Positions 9,140 to 17,666 of a DNA stretch of 49,895 nucleotides are shown piece after piece; position 1 is the stretch's first letter, and each line of letters begins with the position of its first letter. Below the pieces are notes generated by a model. The model ran no database searches and was not told the DNA's origin. It saw nothing but the letters and a program-made list of their open reading frames with translations. The position numbers were made by a program, and so were the translations under genes. The stretch is taken from NCBI GenBank assembly GCA_024401865.1, contig JAKSKI010000006.1, positions 1 to 49,895 of the forward strand, given 5' to 3'. This stretch comes from Bacteroidales bacterium (GTDB lineage: Bacteria; Bacteroidota; Bacteroidia; Bacteroidales; UBA932).

Positions 9140-10089
9140 TAGCCCCCGCCCCCGTTGAATCCGGGGGAGAACCAGATTGTGTCCGTACATATCAGGCAGG
9201 CTTCCAGGTCCGGATCTGACAGGACTTTGCTCCGTGACTCTTCGAATCCGATCACCATGAACCAGGTGGCAAGGGCGTCGGCATCCGTGGCGGTGGGAGC
9301 CACCACCGTGGCGCTCAGAAGGTTGTGGGATACGGGGTACCCGGTCCTGGGATCTATCGTGTGGGCGTATTTGCGGCCGTCCCTGATATAGAATTTGCGA
9401 TAATTGCCGGAGGTGACTATGCCGTATGAGCCTCCGCCGGAGTTCCATATTCCGCTGATGCTGGCCCCCGGAGTGACATTGCCGTCGGTGGGAGTATCTA
9501 TGGCGATGTTCCATCCCTTCCCGGACGGATTGCTGCCCGAGCAGAATATCTCCCCTATGTCCACCAGAAAGTCGGTGATGCCCGCCGACCTGAGGAAGCG
9601 TGCAATGGTGTCGCAGGTGTATCCCTGAGCTATTGCATTGAAGTTAAATGACTTGCATTTGCGACATTCGGCTATGGTCTCTTCGATGCGTTCGGGCGAA
9701 GGCAGTGAGTCTCCGGTAAATCCGAAGCCCCACAGATCGAACAACGGTCCCGCGCATACGTCGAAGGCCCCTTCCGACATCTCCCTGTATCTGTCTGATA
9801 CGGCAAGCAGTTCGAGAAACATTTTGTTGGGCTCCACGGCCTCCCCGGCATTGATGCGGCTCAGGAGCGAGTTGGCGTTGTAGCCCGAGAAAGTGGTGTC
9901 TACGGCGGTGAGGATGTCTTCGATCCTTGCGGCTATCTGACGGCGGGTGGCGGTGGCGCCGTCCATCCTGACCTTTACCCGGTATTCGCCGCCCTGGGCG
10001 TAGCCGCTCAGAGTTGCGTATCTCCCGCGAGTGCAGGATGCCGCGGCCAGGACGGACAAGGCGGTGAGGATTATGATGGCTCGTTTCAT
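9136..10089 (-). CDS. apbE: ApbE family FAD:protein FMN transferase, lipoprotein
   Basis: A 317-residue exported flavin transferase. Family enzymes split FAD and attach FMN covalently to Thr/Ser of Rnf/Nqr subunits and other periplasmic flavoproteins, with a metal cofactor. The ATG at 10089 gives a lipoprotein signal peptide ending in the lipobox AAASC. The longer frame adds seven residues that spoil this signal. Family blocks in order are GAFDVCAGPLFDLWGFG, FNAIAQGYTCDTIARFL, a glycine loop beginning LVDIGEIFCSG, HTIDPRTGYP and ATDADALATWFMVIG near the C-terminus. The glycine loop has one Gly where relatives usually show Gly-Gly, so a one-residue deletion is possible. It transcribes away from the FISUMP lipoprotein gene; a TATATTTG -7 element lies at 10108-10115. 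Confidence 0.88.
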   Translation of the reverse strand: MKRAIIILTALSVLAAASCTRGRYATLSGYAQGGEYRVKVRMDGATATRRQIAARIEDILTAVDTTFSGYNANSLLSRINAGEAVEPNKMFLELLAVSDRYREMSEGAFDVCAGPLFDLWGFGFTGDSLPSPERIEETIAECRKCKSFNFNAIAQGYTCDTIARFLRSAGITDFLVDIGEIFCSGSNPSGKGWNIAIDTPTDGNVTPGASISGIWNSGGGSYGIVTSGNYRKFYIRDGRKYAHTIDPRTGYPVSHNLLSATVVAPTATDADALATWFMVIGFEESRSKVLSDPDLEACLICTDTIWFSPGFNGGGGY

Positions 10090-10107
10090 TGCGGCAAAGT
10101 ATTTGTA

Positions 10108-10115
10108 CAAATATA
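10108..10115 (-). promoter_or_regulatory. -7 element upstream of apbE
   Basis: TATATTTG on the minus strand, 18 bases before the apbE ATG. No TTG is seen at the usual 20-base distance. Confidence 0.5.
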
Positions 10116-10162
10116 GGTGAATTTTGAACTAATTTGTGCATATTTGCAAATCGTAACCAAGA

Positions 10163-11200
10163 ATGAAGATGAGATTTGTCAGGTTTCTGCTGTGTGCGGC
10201 GGCCATAGTCGCGGCCCTCGCCTCGTGCGAAAAAGAAGAGGAGACTCCGAAAGACCTCCCGCACCTTTTGGGGCAGTTGTATTTTACGACCGAAGTGCCC
10301 CGGTTCGTGGGCTACGGATACGAGCAGGACGTCAAAGTGAGCGGTGCGTATCATCCGGATGTAGTGATGAGGCCTGACGGTACATACCCCGATTCGCTCG
10401 GATACTATTTCACTGACCCCTTCACCGCCGAGAATGATACGGTCAAGCGCTTCGAGGACCCTGTGGACACCAAGGTGGTCTATCATTTCAAGGTGACTCA
10501 GGATACGCTCGCCACGTTCGGACTGAATGCTTTCGCTTTTGCTCCGGGCCATTATTCTTCCAGCTGCACCGCATACATCACCGTGGTACGGCCCGGATAT
10601 GGTGACGACAAGAGCATACGGGGCTTCGACACAAGTACGGAGTCCGTTCCGCTTCACGGCAGGCAGTATTACGTTGTGGAGCATAACGGAGTGCAGTGGA
10701 CAAGACAGAATTATTCGGATGAGAAGTCGGGTACCTCGTACTGCGGAAGCGAGATAATGAATGAGATATTCGGACGCTACTATACCTGGGAGCAGGCATC
10801 CAAGATATGCCCCTCAGGCTGGAGGCTGCCTTCGAGCGCCGAATTCGACGCTTTGGTCGAGGAGTACGGAGGAGTGGCGGCCTTGATGTCGGACGTATAT
10901 TTCAACGGTTCCAAACCCAAGGACAAGATGTGGCGCTACTGGCCCGAGGTCGGGTCCATCACCGATGAGAGCAAACTGTCCCTCTTCCCGACAGGTTATG
11001 CCGTCAAGACGGATACCGACTATCAGTTCTATGATCTGCAGGTCAAGTCCGTGGTGTGGACATCTGACAGCGACGACGATACGGGCAAGGCCATTGCCCG
11101 GTATATCCAGGAAGACAGCAATATCCTGTATTCGGGATGGTATGACCAGCACACTTTCGCCGCAAGCGTGCGTTGCGTCAGGGATGTGCTACATCCTTGA
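10163..11200 (+). CDS. FISUMP-domain surface lipoprotein
   Basis: A 345-residue protein with a lipoprotein signal peptide (lipobox ALASC at about 18-22). The middle is beta-rich and unassigned. The C-terminal part (about 160-340) matches the Fibrobacter succinogenes major paralogous domain (FISUMP, TIGR02145): WTRQNY, YTWEQASKICPSGWRLPSSAEF, FPTGY, VVWTSD and the closing AASVRCVRD. This fold is C-type-lectin-like and is found on outer-surface lipoproteins of Bacteroidales; ligands are mostly unknown. Start: ATG at 10163 or the third codon, also ATG; both give the same signal. The 3' end overlaps the convergent comEC gene by 12 bases. A weak -7-like CATATTTG at 10139-10146 lies upstream. Confidence 0.82.
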   Translation: MKMRFVRFLLCAAAIVAALASCEKEEETPKDLPHLLGQLYFTTEVPRFVGYGYEQDVKVSGAYHPDVVMRPDGTYPDSLGYYFTDPFTAENDTVKRFEDPVDTKVVYHFKVTQDTLATFGLNAFAFAPGHYSSSCTAYITVVRPGYGDDKSIRGFDTSTESVPLHGRQYYVVEHNGVQWTRQNYSDEKSGTSYCGSEIMNEIFGRYYTWEQASKICPSGWRLPSSAEFDALVEEYGGVAALMSDVYFNGSKPKDKMWRYWPEVGSITDESKLSLFPTGYAVKTDTDYQFYDLQVKSVVWTSDSDDDTGKAIARYIQEDSNILYSGWYDQHTFAASVRCVRDVLHP

Positions 11201-12241
11201 TATTATTCCAAGCGATGATGTAAGGACCTCAGCGGTCCGGTCGACCATATCAAGCATCACTGCCGGGCACAGTCCCGGCAGTTGCAGTATCATACATACC
11301 AGGCTCTCGGTGATGAGAAGCTCGGTGAGGGGCAGCGCAATCAGATTGGTAAGCAGGAAGTATTTGGGGAAGGTGCCGAACAGGACGGCCGCAAGCGGGG
11401 CCGTGAACAGCTGGCAGGAGATGGAGAGCGCGGCCGAGTTCCATATTCTCCCGGGCAGGTCCAGTCTGGATGCAATCTTCCCTCCCGCTTTGGGGTAGAA
11501 GTCCCTCAGAATGGGATAACAGGTGAATATGCCCAGCATTGCGAGGTATGACAACTGGAAACCCGCAGACCCTATGATAAGCGGATTGGCGGCCAATTGA
11601 ACGGTCAGCGCTGTCCAAAGTACTGACAGGCTGTCCTTTTTCCGGTCGGGGTGGAGTGATGCGGCTTCGTTGATGCAGATGAACAGGAGCGCCCTTACTG
11701 TCGACGGGCCCGCTCCCGTGGCAAAGGTGTACAGGGCGGCGCAGGTTGTGGTCGCAATGCACCGGAAGCGGATGGCGGCAGGGGAATTGCCGCACACTGA
11801 CAGCAGAGATGACATCAGCGCATAGATTATGCCCAGGTGCAGACCGGACAGGGCAAGTATGTGTGAGGCGCCGCTCAGTCTGAACGCCCTCGAGATTCCC
11901 GGGTCCAGCCCGCTTCTGTCCCCGGTAACGAGGGCGTTGACGAGGTCTCCCGTCGATTCGTGAGCGAATGGCATCCCGAGAATCAGTTCCGAAACCGGAC
12001 GGGCGCTGAAAGGGATGTCGAGCCGGGGCCCTCCCGCAATGGAGGCGGAGCAGAAGGCGGAGAATCCGCACAGGAAAAACAGAGCATATGCGACAGGATA
12101 TCCGCAGCGCCTCTTCGAAGCAAGGAGGAGGAGCACGATGCAGGCGAGACCCAGAGATATTGACGCAGCAACGGGAGATGGCCCGACTCCCGCCGCCACA
12201 ATCACCCCTACAACCAAAGGAATCGAAACCTTTCGAATCAT
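11189..12241 (-). CDS. Compact ComEC/Rec2-family membrane protein
   Basis: A 350-residue polytopic membrane protein carrying the ComEC competence domain. Clear family signatures are ALVTGDRSGLDP, the block SGASHILALSGLHLGIIYAL and GAGPSTVRALLFICI. In ComEC this domain forms the channel for single-stranded DNA entry during transformation. Here two or three N-terminal membrane segments (about residues 5-75) lead almost directly into the competence domain. The DUF4131/OB-fold region is largely missing, and there is no C-terminal metallo-beta-lactamase domain. ATG 12241 is preferred over 12292 because the longer start adds an unconserved leader that would cross a -7-like element. Its transport function is inferred; no other competence gene is nearby. 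Confidence 0.8.
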   Translation of the reverse strand: MIRKVSIPLVVGVIVAAGVGPSPVAASISLGLACIVLLLLASKRRCGYPVAYALFFLCGFSAFCSASIAGGPRLDIPFSARPVSELILGMPFAHESTGDLVNALVTGDRSGLDPGISRAFRLSGASHILALSGLHLGIIYALMSSLLSVCGNSPAAIRFRCIATTTCAALYTFATGAGPSTVRALLFICINEAASLHPDRKKDSLSVLWTALTVQLAANPLIIGSAGFQLSYLAMLGIFTCYPILRDFYPKAGGKIASRLDLPGRIWNSAALSISCQLFTAPLAAVLFGTFPKYFLLTNLIALPLTELLITESLVCMILQLPGLCPAVMLDMVDRTAEVLTSSLGIISRM

Positions 12242-12245
12242 TCTT

Positions 12246-12277
12246 TTGCGAAAATAGCACAAAAATTCGTAAATTCG
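12246..12277 (+). promoter_or_regulatory. Promoter of ackA
   Basis: TTG (12246-12248), a 21-base spacer and TAAATTCG (12270-12277), 30 bases before the ackA ATG. On the other strand a matching TATTTTCG (12249-12256) faces comEC. Both -7 elements carry C in place of the third T. Confidence 0.55.
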
Positions 12278-12307
12278 CGGTCTCCAAAGCAACTATTTCT
12301 GACAATT

Positions 12308-13516
12308 ATGATAATACTTGTAATCAATTGCGGCAGTTCTTCGGTCAAGTATCAGTTGCTTGATATGAAGAACGATGAGGTTTACGACCTTCTCGCCAAG
12401 GGTCTTGTCGAAAAAATCGGTCTGCCTGAGGGAACCATCACCCACAAGCCTACCGGCAAGACTCCTGTCATCAAGAATCTTCCCATTCCCGACCACAAGC
12501 TGGGTATGAAACTCGTTCTTGACGCACTTGTCGACCCCGAACACGGAGTGTTGAAGTCCTTCGATGATATTGATGCTGTCGGTCACAGAATCGTGCAGGG
12601 GGCCGATTACTTCAGCGGAAGCGCCCTTGTCAATGATGACGTGATCAGGAAGATTGAGATGTGCTGCGATTTCGCACCCCTCCACAATCCCGCCCACCTT
12701 CTCGGTATCCACGCCATCAGCGCAGTGCTGCCCAAGGTGCCTCAGGTGGTGACTTTCGACACTGCGTTCCACCAGACAATGGAGCCCGTCGCATATATGT
12801 ACGCCCTTCCTTACGAGTATTACGAGAAGTACCGCGTGCGCCGTTACGGAGCCCACGGCACCTCACATCAGTACGTTTCGCAGCGTGGCGCCAAGTTCGC
12901 CGGGCTGGACCTCTCCAATTCCAGAATCATCACCTGCCATATCGGTAACGGCAGTTCGGTGACTGCAGTCAGGAACGGCAGGTGCATCGATACCTCAATG
13001 GGATTCACCCCGCTCGAAGGTATGATAATGGGTACACGTTGCGGCAATATCGACGCCAACATAGTGCCCTATATAATGAAGAAGGAGAATCTCACTCCCG
13101 ACGAGATGACCACCGTGATGAACAAGAAGTCCGGCTTCCTCGGACTCAGCTGCGAGAGTTCCGATATGCGGGATATGATACGGCTCTCGGCAGAAGGTAA
13201 CGAAAAGGCCAGGATAGTATTCGACAAGCTCATCCACGATATCGTCAAGCTCGTCGGCGGCTACATCGCCGAGATGAACGGCGTGGATATGATAATCTTC
13301 ACGGCCGGCATCGGTGAGAACAATGCCGAGGTGCGCAGGCGCGTGTGCGAACAGTTCTCCTATATGGGTGTCAAAATCGATGACGCGGCCAACAAGGCGG
13401 CACACGACGATACGATGATATCGGCACCCGACTCCAAGGTCAAGGTGGCAATGATACCCACGGACGAAGAACTTGTCATCGCCCGTGATACCATGCGTAT
13501 TGCCTCTGAAATCTAG
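12308..13516 (+). CDS. ackA: Acetate kinase
   Basis: A 402-residue enzyme converting acetyl phosphate and ADP to acetate and ATP, the ATP-yielding step of acetate fermentation. It has the ASKHA sugar-kinase-like fold. Visible signatures are N7 in NCGSSSVKY, AHGTSHQYVS with the substrate His, CHIGNGSSV for phosphate binding, FTPLEGMIMGTRCGNID and FTAGIGENN. Length and ends match the family. It has its own promoter and stands alone on the plus strand. Its partner pta faces it from the opposite strand, with only two bases between the two stop codons. Confidence 0.97.
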   Translation: MIILVINCGSSSVKYQLLDMKNDEVYDLLAKGLVEKIGLPEGTITHKPTGKTPVIKNLPIPDHKLGMKLVLDALVDPEHGVLKSFDDIDAVGHRIVQGADYFSGSALVNDDVIRKIEMCCDFAPLHNPAHLLGIHAISAVLPKVPQVVTFDTAFHQTMEPVAYMYALPYEYYEKYRVRRYGAHGTSHQYVSQRGAKFAGLDLSNSRIITCHIGNGSSVTAVRNGRCIDTSMGFTPLEGMIMGTRCGNIDANIVPYIMKKENLTPDEMTTVMNKKSGFLGLSCESSDMRDMIRLSAEGNEKARIVFDKLIHDIVKLVGGYIAEMNGVDMIIFTAGIGENNAEVRRRVCEQFSYMGVKIDDAANKAAHDDTMISAPDSKVKVAMIPTDEELVIARDTMRIASEI

Positions 13517-13518
13517 AC

Positions 13519-14526
13519 TTACTTGGCGTCCATCGCCTGACAGGCGGTGATGGCGACCATCTTGTAGATATCGTCCACCGAGCATCCGCGACTCAGATCG
13601 TTGACCGGTCGGGCGATACCTTGCAGTATGGGGCCGATGGCATCGGCGTTGCCGAGCCTCTGGACCAGTTTGTATCCGATGTTGCCCGCTTCGAGGTTGG
13701 GGAACACGAGGACATTGGCCTTGCCGGCGATGTCGGATCCCGGAGCCTTTTTGGCACCGACGGAAGGCACGAGTGCTGCGTCGGTCTGAAGTTCTCCGTC
13801 AAGCTTGAGTGCGGGGTCGAGCTCTTTGGCGAGTTTGGTCGCCTCCACGACCTTGTCTACAACTTCGTGTTTTGCGGAGCCCTTGGTTGAGAATGAAAGC
13901 ATTGCGACGCGGGGTTCTGGAATGCCTGCGACGCTCTTGGCCGTGCGTGCGGTGCAGACCGCTATCTGGGCCAGCTGGTTGGCGTCGGGGGCGGGGGTGA
14001 CCGCGATGTCACCGAACACGAGCACTCCGTTCTCTCCGTACTGGGGAGTCTTGGTGATCATAAGCATTGCACCGCTCACGCAACTGATGCCGGGGGCGCA
14101 CTTGATAATCTGGAGTGCGGGGCGGAGAGTCTCACCGGTCGTGGAGAGAGCACCGCTTATCTGTCCGTCGGCATCTCCGTTCTTGATGATGAGACATCCG
14201 AAGTAGAGGGGATTCCTGGCAAGTTGGGCGGCCTGCTCGGGGGTCATGCCCTTGCTCTTGCGGAGTTCGTAGAGGAGGTTGGTGTATTCGGCCGTCTTGT
14301 CGCTGGTCTCAGGATCTATGATGGTGGCCTTGCCGATATTGGTCAGTCCGTATTCGGAAGCCTTGGCCATAATGGCGTCCCTGTTGCCGATAAGGATAAT
14401 CTCTGCAAGTGAGTCGGCAATTGCGCGGTCCGCCGCCTTGATTGTGCGCTCTTCGAGAGACTCGGGAAGAACGATGCGCTGCCTGTTTGATTTGGCGCGC
14501 TCGATGATGCTTTCAATAAGAGTCAT
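13519..14526 (-). CDS. pta: Phosphate acetyltransferase
   Basis: A 335-residue enzyme of the short type (PTA_PTB domain only, no DRTGG or N-terminal BioD-like domain). It exchanges acetyl-CoA and phosphate for acetyl phosphate and CoA, and feeds AckA. Motifs include [12 protein letters not shown] near the N-terminus, [18 protein letters not shown] in the middle, and [17 protein letters not shown] with QPI-like [17 protein letters not shown] near the C-terminus. The ATG at 14526 is chosen because family similarity starts at [11 protein letters not shown] and it makes an ATGA overlap with the serine hydrolase stop. An upstream open extension to 14715 reads an unrelated frame of that gene. A TATCTTTG -7-like element at 14550-14557 might give pta its own transcript, but no -33 match accompanies it. 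Confidence 0.95.
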   Translation of the reverse strand: MTLIESIIERAKSNRQRIVLPESLEERTIKAADRAIADSLAEIILIGNRDAIMAKASEYGLTNIGKATIIDPETSDKTAEYTNLLYELRKSKGMTPEQAAQLARNPLYFGCLIIKNGDADGQISGALSTTGETLRPALQIIKCAPGISCVSGAMLMITKTPQYGENGVLVFGDIAVTPAPDANQLAQIAVCTARTAKSVAGIPEPRVAMLSFSTKGSAKHEVVDKVVEATKLAKELDPALKLDGELQTDAALVPSVGAKKAPGSDIAGKANVLVFPNLEAGNIGYKLVQRLGNADAIGPILQGIARPVNDLSRGCSVDDIYKMVAITACQAMDAK

Positions 14527-15638
14527 TGTATTGTGGTTTGATTGTCTGACAAAGATATGAATTTTTGGTGTAACCTGCGAGTGAGAGACTTGGTGTTGCG
14601 GGCAAATCTCGAACCTTTCCAGGAACTGGTATTGGTGATGAGGGCCCAGCACTGGCCGTCCGGGAAATACCATAGCAGGGCGCTGGTGCCGGCATAGGAT
14701 CCGGTTCTGGTCCATCCTTTGGAAGGGTCTGTGTCATTCCATCCGATAGAGAAGGTGTACGGATCGAACCAGCAGGTCATATCCATAACGCTTTCGGCCC
14801 TTATGATGTCCGCAACGGAATCCTTCCCGTCAATGACCGCAGCCAGACGGCACAGGTCGCTTGCACTTGCGGTCCAGGCTCCCGCTCCCGAGAGGCCGCG
14901 TATGTCGCGGACATAGCATCTGTCCGAACAGCCGTCGTCCGTGTAATATCTGACTTCGGAAGGCAACCTGTCGGAAGGGGAATTCCCGGCCAGTTCCATA
15001 TCACTGATGCCTGCCGGACCGAGCACGTTGGCCTTCATCCATTCGCCGTATTCTTCGCCTGTGACCTTTTCGATAATCATTGAGAGCAGCAGGAATCCGA
15101 TATTGGAATATTCCATCGACGTGCCCGGGTAAAAAGCCAGCGGCCTGGCAAGCTCCCTGCGCAGAAGAGCGTCGTTGTCCAATCCGCCCCTGCCCGAGAA
15201 CATAGGGTCGCCGCCTTTTTGGGAGAATCCTCCTTCGTGGCGCAGCAGGTCCTCGACCGTTATGATTCCATAACGCCGGTCCCGTATCGCGCCGTTGTAC
15301 TCGCACAGGATTCCGTCATCTCCAAAAACCCTGTCGTCCAGAGCAAGCAGGCCGCGGTCCCTGAGTACCATTATGCCGGTTGCGGTGAACAGTTTCGATA
15401 CCGACGCTATCCTGAGCGTGTTGTCTGTGTCCATATGCTGCCCTGCCTCCACATCCGCCCATCCATAGGCGCGCTCGAGGACTATTTCCCCGTCCTTCAT
15501 TGCGCATACCTGCATTCCGCGCAGTTTCCACTTCCGCATGAAATCCCTGACTTCGATGTTGATGGAGTCGGAAGGCGCTGTGGAAGGCAGCGCGAGAGGG
15601 GATATAAGGGCCAGGTACAATGACAGCAGGAGTGTCAT
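14523..15638 (-). CDS. Beta-lactamase-family serine hydrolase, exported
   Basis: A 371-residue class C beta-lactamase/esterase-type protein. A short hydrophobic leader (about residues 1-20) suggests export. The active-site SxxK motif reads SVSK (about 79-82, in [14 protein letters not shown]), and the YxN motif reads YSN in [10 protein letters not shown]. The usual C-terminal HTG/KTG is not exact; [12 protein letters not shown] may take that place. Related proteins act on peptidoglycan peptides or small esters, and the substrate here is unknown. It starts with an ATGA overlap on the kinase-like gene and ends with an ATGA overlap on pta, so it is embedded in the operon. Confidence 0.85.
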   Translation of the reverse strand: MTLLLSLYLALISPLALPSTAPSDSINIEVRDFMRKWKLRGMQVCAMKDGEIVLERAYGWADVEAGQHMDTDNTLRIASVSKLFTATGIMVLRDRGLLALDDRVFGDDGILCEYNGAIRDRRYGIITVEDLLRHEGGFSQKGGDPMFSGRGGLDNDALLRRELARPLAFYPGTSMEYSNIGFLLLSMIIEKVTGEEYGEWMKANVLGPAGISDMELAGNSPSDRLPSEVRYYTDDGCSDRCYVRDIRGLSGAGAWTASASDLCRLAAVIDGKDSVADIIRAESVMDMTCWFDPYTFSIGWNDTDPSKGWTRTGSYAGTSALLWYFPDGQCWALITNTSSWKGSRFARNTKSLTRRLHQKFISLSDNQTTIQ

Positions 15639-16252
15639 CCGATAAGCCCGGCCTCCTTGCCGAAGTCTATGATGAACTTTGCGGTGCGTTCGTATCCCAG
15701 GACGCTGGAGTCTATGCAGAGGTCATAATCCGAGGACTTGCCCCAGTGCCCGAAGGTGAAGAAATTGTAGAATTCAGCCCTGGCCTTGTCCCTCTTGTAA
15801 ATGATTTCCTCGGCTTTGTCTGCCGGAATGCCTTCCCGGCTGCAGACAAATTCTTTGCGTACGGACATAGGGGCGCATACGAACACGTCCAGACATCTGC
15901 GGTCACGGAGAACGTAATTTGAGGCCCTTCCTATGAATATTGCGGGTCCGTTGTCGGCAATGTTCCTGATTACATCGCTCTGAATCTTGAACAGATGGGC
16001 GTCGTTGAGCCCCGACGAAGTGGGCGAGCCGTATCTGTTGGAGCCGAAGATGCTGCCTACTCCCCAGAGCCTTCTCCTTTCGTCGCTCCTGCGGAACAGG
16101 TCCTCGCTGAAACCGCTTTCCTGGGCGGCTTTGGTAAGGAGTTCCCCGTCATATACGGGAATGTCGAGAATGTTGCCGATTATGCCTGCTATGGCTCTGC
16201 CGCCGCTTCCGAACTGCCTGCCGATGTTGATGATGGTGTGATTTGTCTCCAT
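15635..16252 (-). CDS. Cytidylate kinase-like family protein
   Basis: A 205-residue P-loop protein of the cytidylate kinase-like family (PF13189). It opens with IINIGRQFGSGGRAIAG, where the nucleotide loop G-R-Q-F-G-S-G-G-R replaces a classical Walker A. Other family marks are the IPVYDGELLTKAAQESG region, FIGRASNYVLRD and YDLCIDSS. It probably phosphorylates a nucleoside monophosphate or related molecule, but family members are poorly characterised and a true cmk function should not be assumed. It lies four bases after the MATE gene and overlaps the serine hydrolase start. Confidence 0.85.
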   Translation of the reverse strand: METNHTIINIGRQFGSGGRAIAGIIGNILDIPVYDGELLTKAAQESGFSEDLFRRSDERRRLWGVGSIFGSNRYGSPTSSGLNDAHLFKIQSDVIRNIADNGPAIFIGRASNYVLRDRRCLDVFVCAPMSVRKEFVCSREGIPADKAEEIIYKRDKARAEFYNFFTFGHWGKSSDYDLCIDSSVLGYERTAKFIIDFGKEAGLIG

Positions 16253-16256
16253 AGTG

Positions 16257-17666
16257 TTACAGGGCGCCTCCGAGGGATTCGGCAGAACTGCCGTCCTCCA
16301 GCCGGTTGAATTGTTTGAAAATACGGATTATGAATATTGCCGATACCGCTACCGAAATGATGTCCGAGATGGGGAAACTGATCCAGACTCCCGTTTCTCC
16401 AAGCCATATGGGCAGAGTGTAAATAAGGGGAAGAAGGAATATCAACTGCCTTGACAGGGACAGGAATACCGAGGTCTTGACCATCCCTATGCATTGGAAG
16501 AAATTGCCCGACACCATGCTGAAGCCGACCAGGGCGAATCCGCAACTCATTATCCTGAGTGCCTTTGGCGCCATATGGGCCAGGGTGGCGTTGGCAGGAT
16601 CATCGAGGTCCACAAAGAGCCCCACTGCGAACCGGGGGAAGAGCTCTGACACCAGGAAACAAGCCAGGGTGACAATTACCTCCCATTTGGCGGTGAGTAC
16701 GAACACTTCCTTCACTCTCTTGTATTGCCGTGCGCCGTAATTGTATCCCGCGATGGGCTGGAGTCCCTGGTTGAACCCCATATTTATCATCACGAACAAC
16801 ATCACGAAGCGGTTGACGATTCCATATGAACCTATGGCGTCGTCACCGCCGTACCTGACGAGCTGCTGATTGACGAAGAGAGCAACTAGGCAGGCCGCAG
16901 CGTTCATAAGGAACGGGCCGACTCCTATGGCAAGGGATTGTCTGGCGATACGTCCGTTAAGCTGGAATACGGGCCTGGGGAAATGGAGGAACCTCTGTCT
17001 GTCTGCCAGGAACCGTATGGTGTAGATCAGAGCCAGGAACTGGCATATTATGGTGGCCAGCGCCGCACCCTTGATGCCCATATCGAACACGAATATGAAC
17101 ACGGGGTCCAGTATCGCATTGGAGATGACGGTGAACAGGGTCAGGCCCATTGCTGTCTTGGGATGTCCCGAGCACCGTATCACTCCGTTGAATCCGTGCA
17201 TAAGGTGGGTGATGATGTTGCCCAGGACTATTATGTACATATAGTCGTAGGCAAACGGCAGGGTGGCGTCGCTTGCGCCGAAAAACCTCAGTATCGGCTC
17301 TAGGAACGGAAGCACTGCCACCGTAAACAAAATGCCCAGGATAGTGTTGAGGGTCAGTATGTTGGACAGGACCTGACGGGCGGATTCGTAATTCTTCTGA
17401 CCGAGAAGAATCGATATCATGGTCATACCGCCCACACCCACGAGCGTGCCCAGGGCAATCGAGAGGTTCATCAGGGGGAAGGTGACGGCAAGACCGCTGA
17501 TGGCGGAAGCGCCCACTCCCGGAATGTGGCCGATGTATATGCTGTCGACCATATTGTACAGGGAAGCCGCGGTCTGGGCGATGATGCCCGGGATCGCGTA
17601 ACTCTTGAGCAGACTGCTTATCTTGCGGGTGCCGAGTTCTGTGGGCGCCGCTCCCTGTTTATTCAT
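16257..17666 (-). CDS. MATE family efflux transporter
   Basis: A 469-residue integral membrane protein with about 12 hydrophobic segments in two six-helix halves, the MATE layout. It probably exports cationic drugs or metabolites using Na+ or H+. The opening region KISSLLKSYAIPGIIAQ, the segment GASAISGLAVTFPLMNLSIALG and the second-half NMGFNQGLQPIAGYNYGA are typical of the DinF/NorM-like group in Bacteroidales. The start codon overlaps the end of the double-FKBP gene by eight bases, so the two are co-transcribed. Confidence 0.93.
   Translation of the reverse strand: MNKQGAAPTELGTRKISSLLKSYAIPGIIAQTAASLYNMVDSIYIGHIPGVGASAISGLAVTFPLMNLSIALGTLVGVGGMTMISILLGQKNYESARQVLSNILTLNTILGILFTVAVLPFLEPILRFFGASDATLPFAYDYMYIIVLGNIITHLMHGFNGVIRCSGHPKTAMGLTLFTVISNAILDPVFIFVFDMGIKGAALATIICQFLALIYTIRFLADRQRFLHFPRPVFQLNGRIARQSLAIGVGPFLMNAAACLVALFVNQQLVRYGGDDAIGSYGIVNRFVMLFVMINMGFNQGLQPIAGYNYGARQYKRVKEVFVLTAKWEVIVTLACFLVSELFPRFAVGLFVDLDDPANATLAHMAPKALRIMSCGFALVGFSMVSGNFFQCIGMVKTSVFLSLSRQLIFLLPLIYTLPIWLGETGVWISFPISDIISVAVSAIFIIRIFKQFNRLEDGSSAESLGGAL

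Noticed and set aside
11250-12305. 351-codon alternate frame opposite and over comEC and the ackA promoter
   Set aside because: Arg/His/Pro-rich shadow on the comEC strand in another frame; it crosses both promoter elements.
13531-13552. CATCGCC / GGTGATG hairpin just after ackA as an intrinsic terminator
   Set aside because: It is a seven-base stem inside the pta coding end with a G.U pair and no U-run; probably coincidence of coding sequence.
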